Shown: in pieces, positions 5,838-5,936 of the stretch
How positions within the stretch are numbered: the first letter of the stretch is position 1
Layout: each line of letters starts with the position of its first letter
Source: JBJEQG01 sp051881635
GTDB lineage: Bacteria; Bacillota; Clostridia; Oscillospirales; Acutalibacteraceae
Direction: 5' to 3'
Assembly (NCBI GenBank): GCA_051881635.1
Contig: JBJEQG010000021.1
Span: 1 to 5,936, forward strand
Length of the DNA: 5,936 nt
The notes under the pieces: model-generated
Seen by the model: the letters and a program-made list of their open reading frames with translations, nothing else
Databases searched by the model: none
Told to the model about the DNA's origin: nothing
Program-made: the position numbers and the translations under genes

Positions 5838-5906
5838 GGGTTTCCAAAGAGTTGTAAACCCTTTGGCAGCGTCCCTTTGCAGGGGTTGGGGGCAACGCCC
5901 TCAACC
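5838..5906. repeat. GC-rich hairpin-forming intergenic repeat-like sequence
   Basis: This stretch upstream of cysE is far more G/C-rich and structured than its surroundings. A 10-bp stem GGTTGGGGGC/GCCCTCAACC (5884-5893 with 5897-5906, one wobble) has an AAC loop. Beside it, GGGTTT/AAACCC (5838-5843 with 5856-5861) and CCAAAG/CTTTGG (5844-5849 with 5861-5866) overlap in space, and CCCTTTG occurs twice directly. The pattern resembles the GC-rich palindromic repeats scattered between genes in many Clostridia genomes. That family link is from memory and unproven. Confidence 0.5.
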
Positions 5907-5917
5907 ATTCACGCCGT

Positions 5918-5936
5918 AAAAAGAAAATCCCGCCCC
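5918..5936 (-). terminator. Possible right half of a terminator cut by the window edge
   Basis: On the minus strand the window opens with GGGGCGGGATTTTCTTTTT, which looks like the descending arm and U-tract of an intrinsic terminator whose other arm lies outside. If so, an upstream minus-strand gene ends there and the cysE promoter lies between 5780 and 5917. Confidence 0.3.

Overview
The window looks like part of a chromosome from a low-to-mid GC, spore-forming Clostridia-type Firmicute. Three things suggest this: the Firmicutes-style cysteine gene order (serine acetyltransferase followed by cysteinyl-tRNA synthetase), strong AGGAGG-type ribosome binding sites, and a near-textbook forespore sigma-G promoter. 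This placement is inference; no rRNA or other marker gene is present.

All the large genes lie on the minus strand, so the window reads from right to left. At the right edge (5774-5936) is a GC-rich, hairpin-forming intergenic stretch and a possible 17-codon upstream ORF. Next come cysE (5129-5773, serine O-acetyltransferase), an inserted solo-tnpB element of the IS200/IS605 superfamily (about 3723-5124, with tnpB at 3867-5042 and a probable omega-RNA/right end at 3723-3866), cysS (2259-3671, cysteinyl-tRNA synthetase) and cdd (1858-2277, cytidine deaminase, overlapping cysS by 19 nt). A strong hairpin (1804-1849) ends this unit. The last minus-strand gene is a 16S/23S-type m5C RNA methyltransferase of the RsmF/NOP2/Sun family (163-1506), which ends in a classic intrinsic terminator (45-87).

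The only plus-strand gene is easily missed. It is a 55-codon ORF (1582-1749) encoding a protein that is 82% Asn+Gln. It has a good ribosome binding site and an upstream sequence that fits the sigma-G consensus exactly (GAATA, 18 nt, CATAATA). It shares a bidirectional terminator with the convergent cdd. It is best read as an undescribed small forespore-expressed protein, perhaps functionally like gamma-type SASPs.

How the genes work together: CysE makes O-acetylserine, the committed precursor of cysteine, and CysS charges tRNA with cysteine, so the ancestral cysE-cysS-cdd run links cysteine supply with its use in translation. The tnpB element has inserted between cysE and cysS. It keeps intact RuvC residues and a zinc finger, so it is predicted to be an active RNA-guided nuclease rather than a degenerate relic. 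No CRISPR array, tRNA, rRNA or T-box motif was seen.
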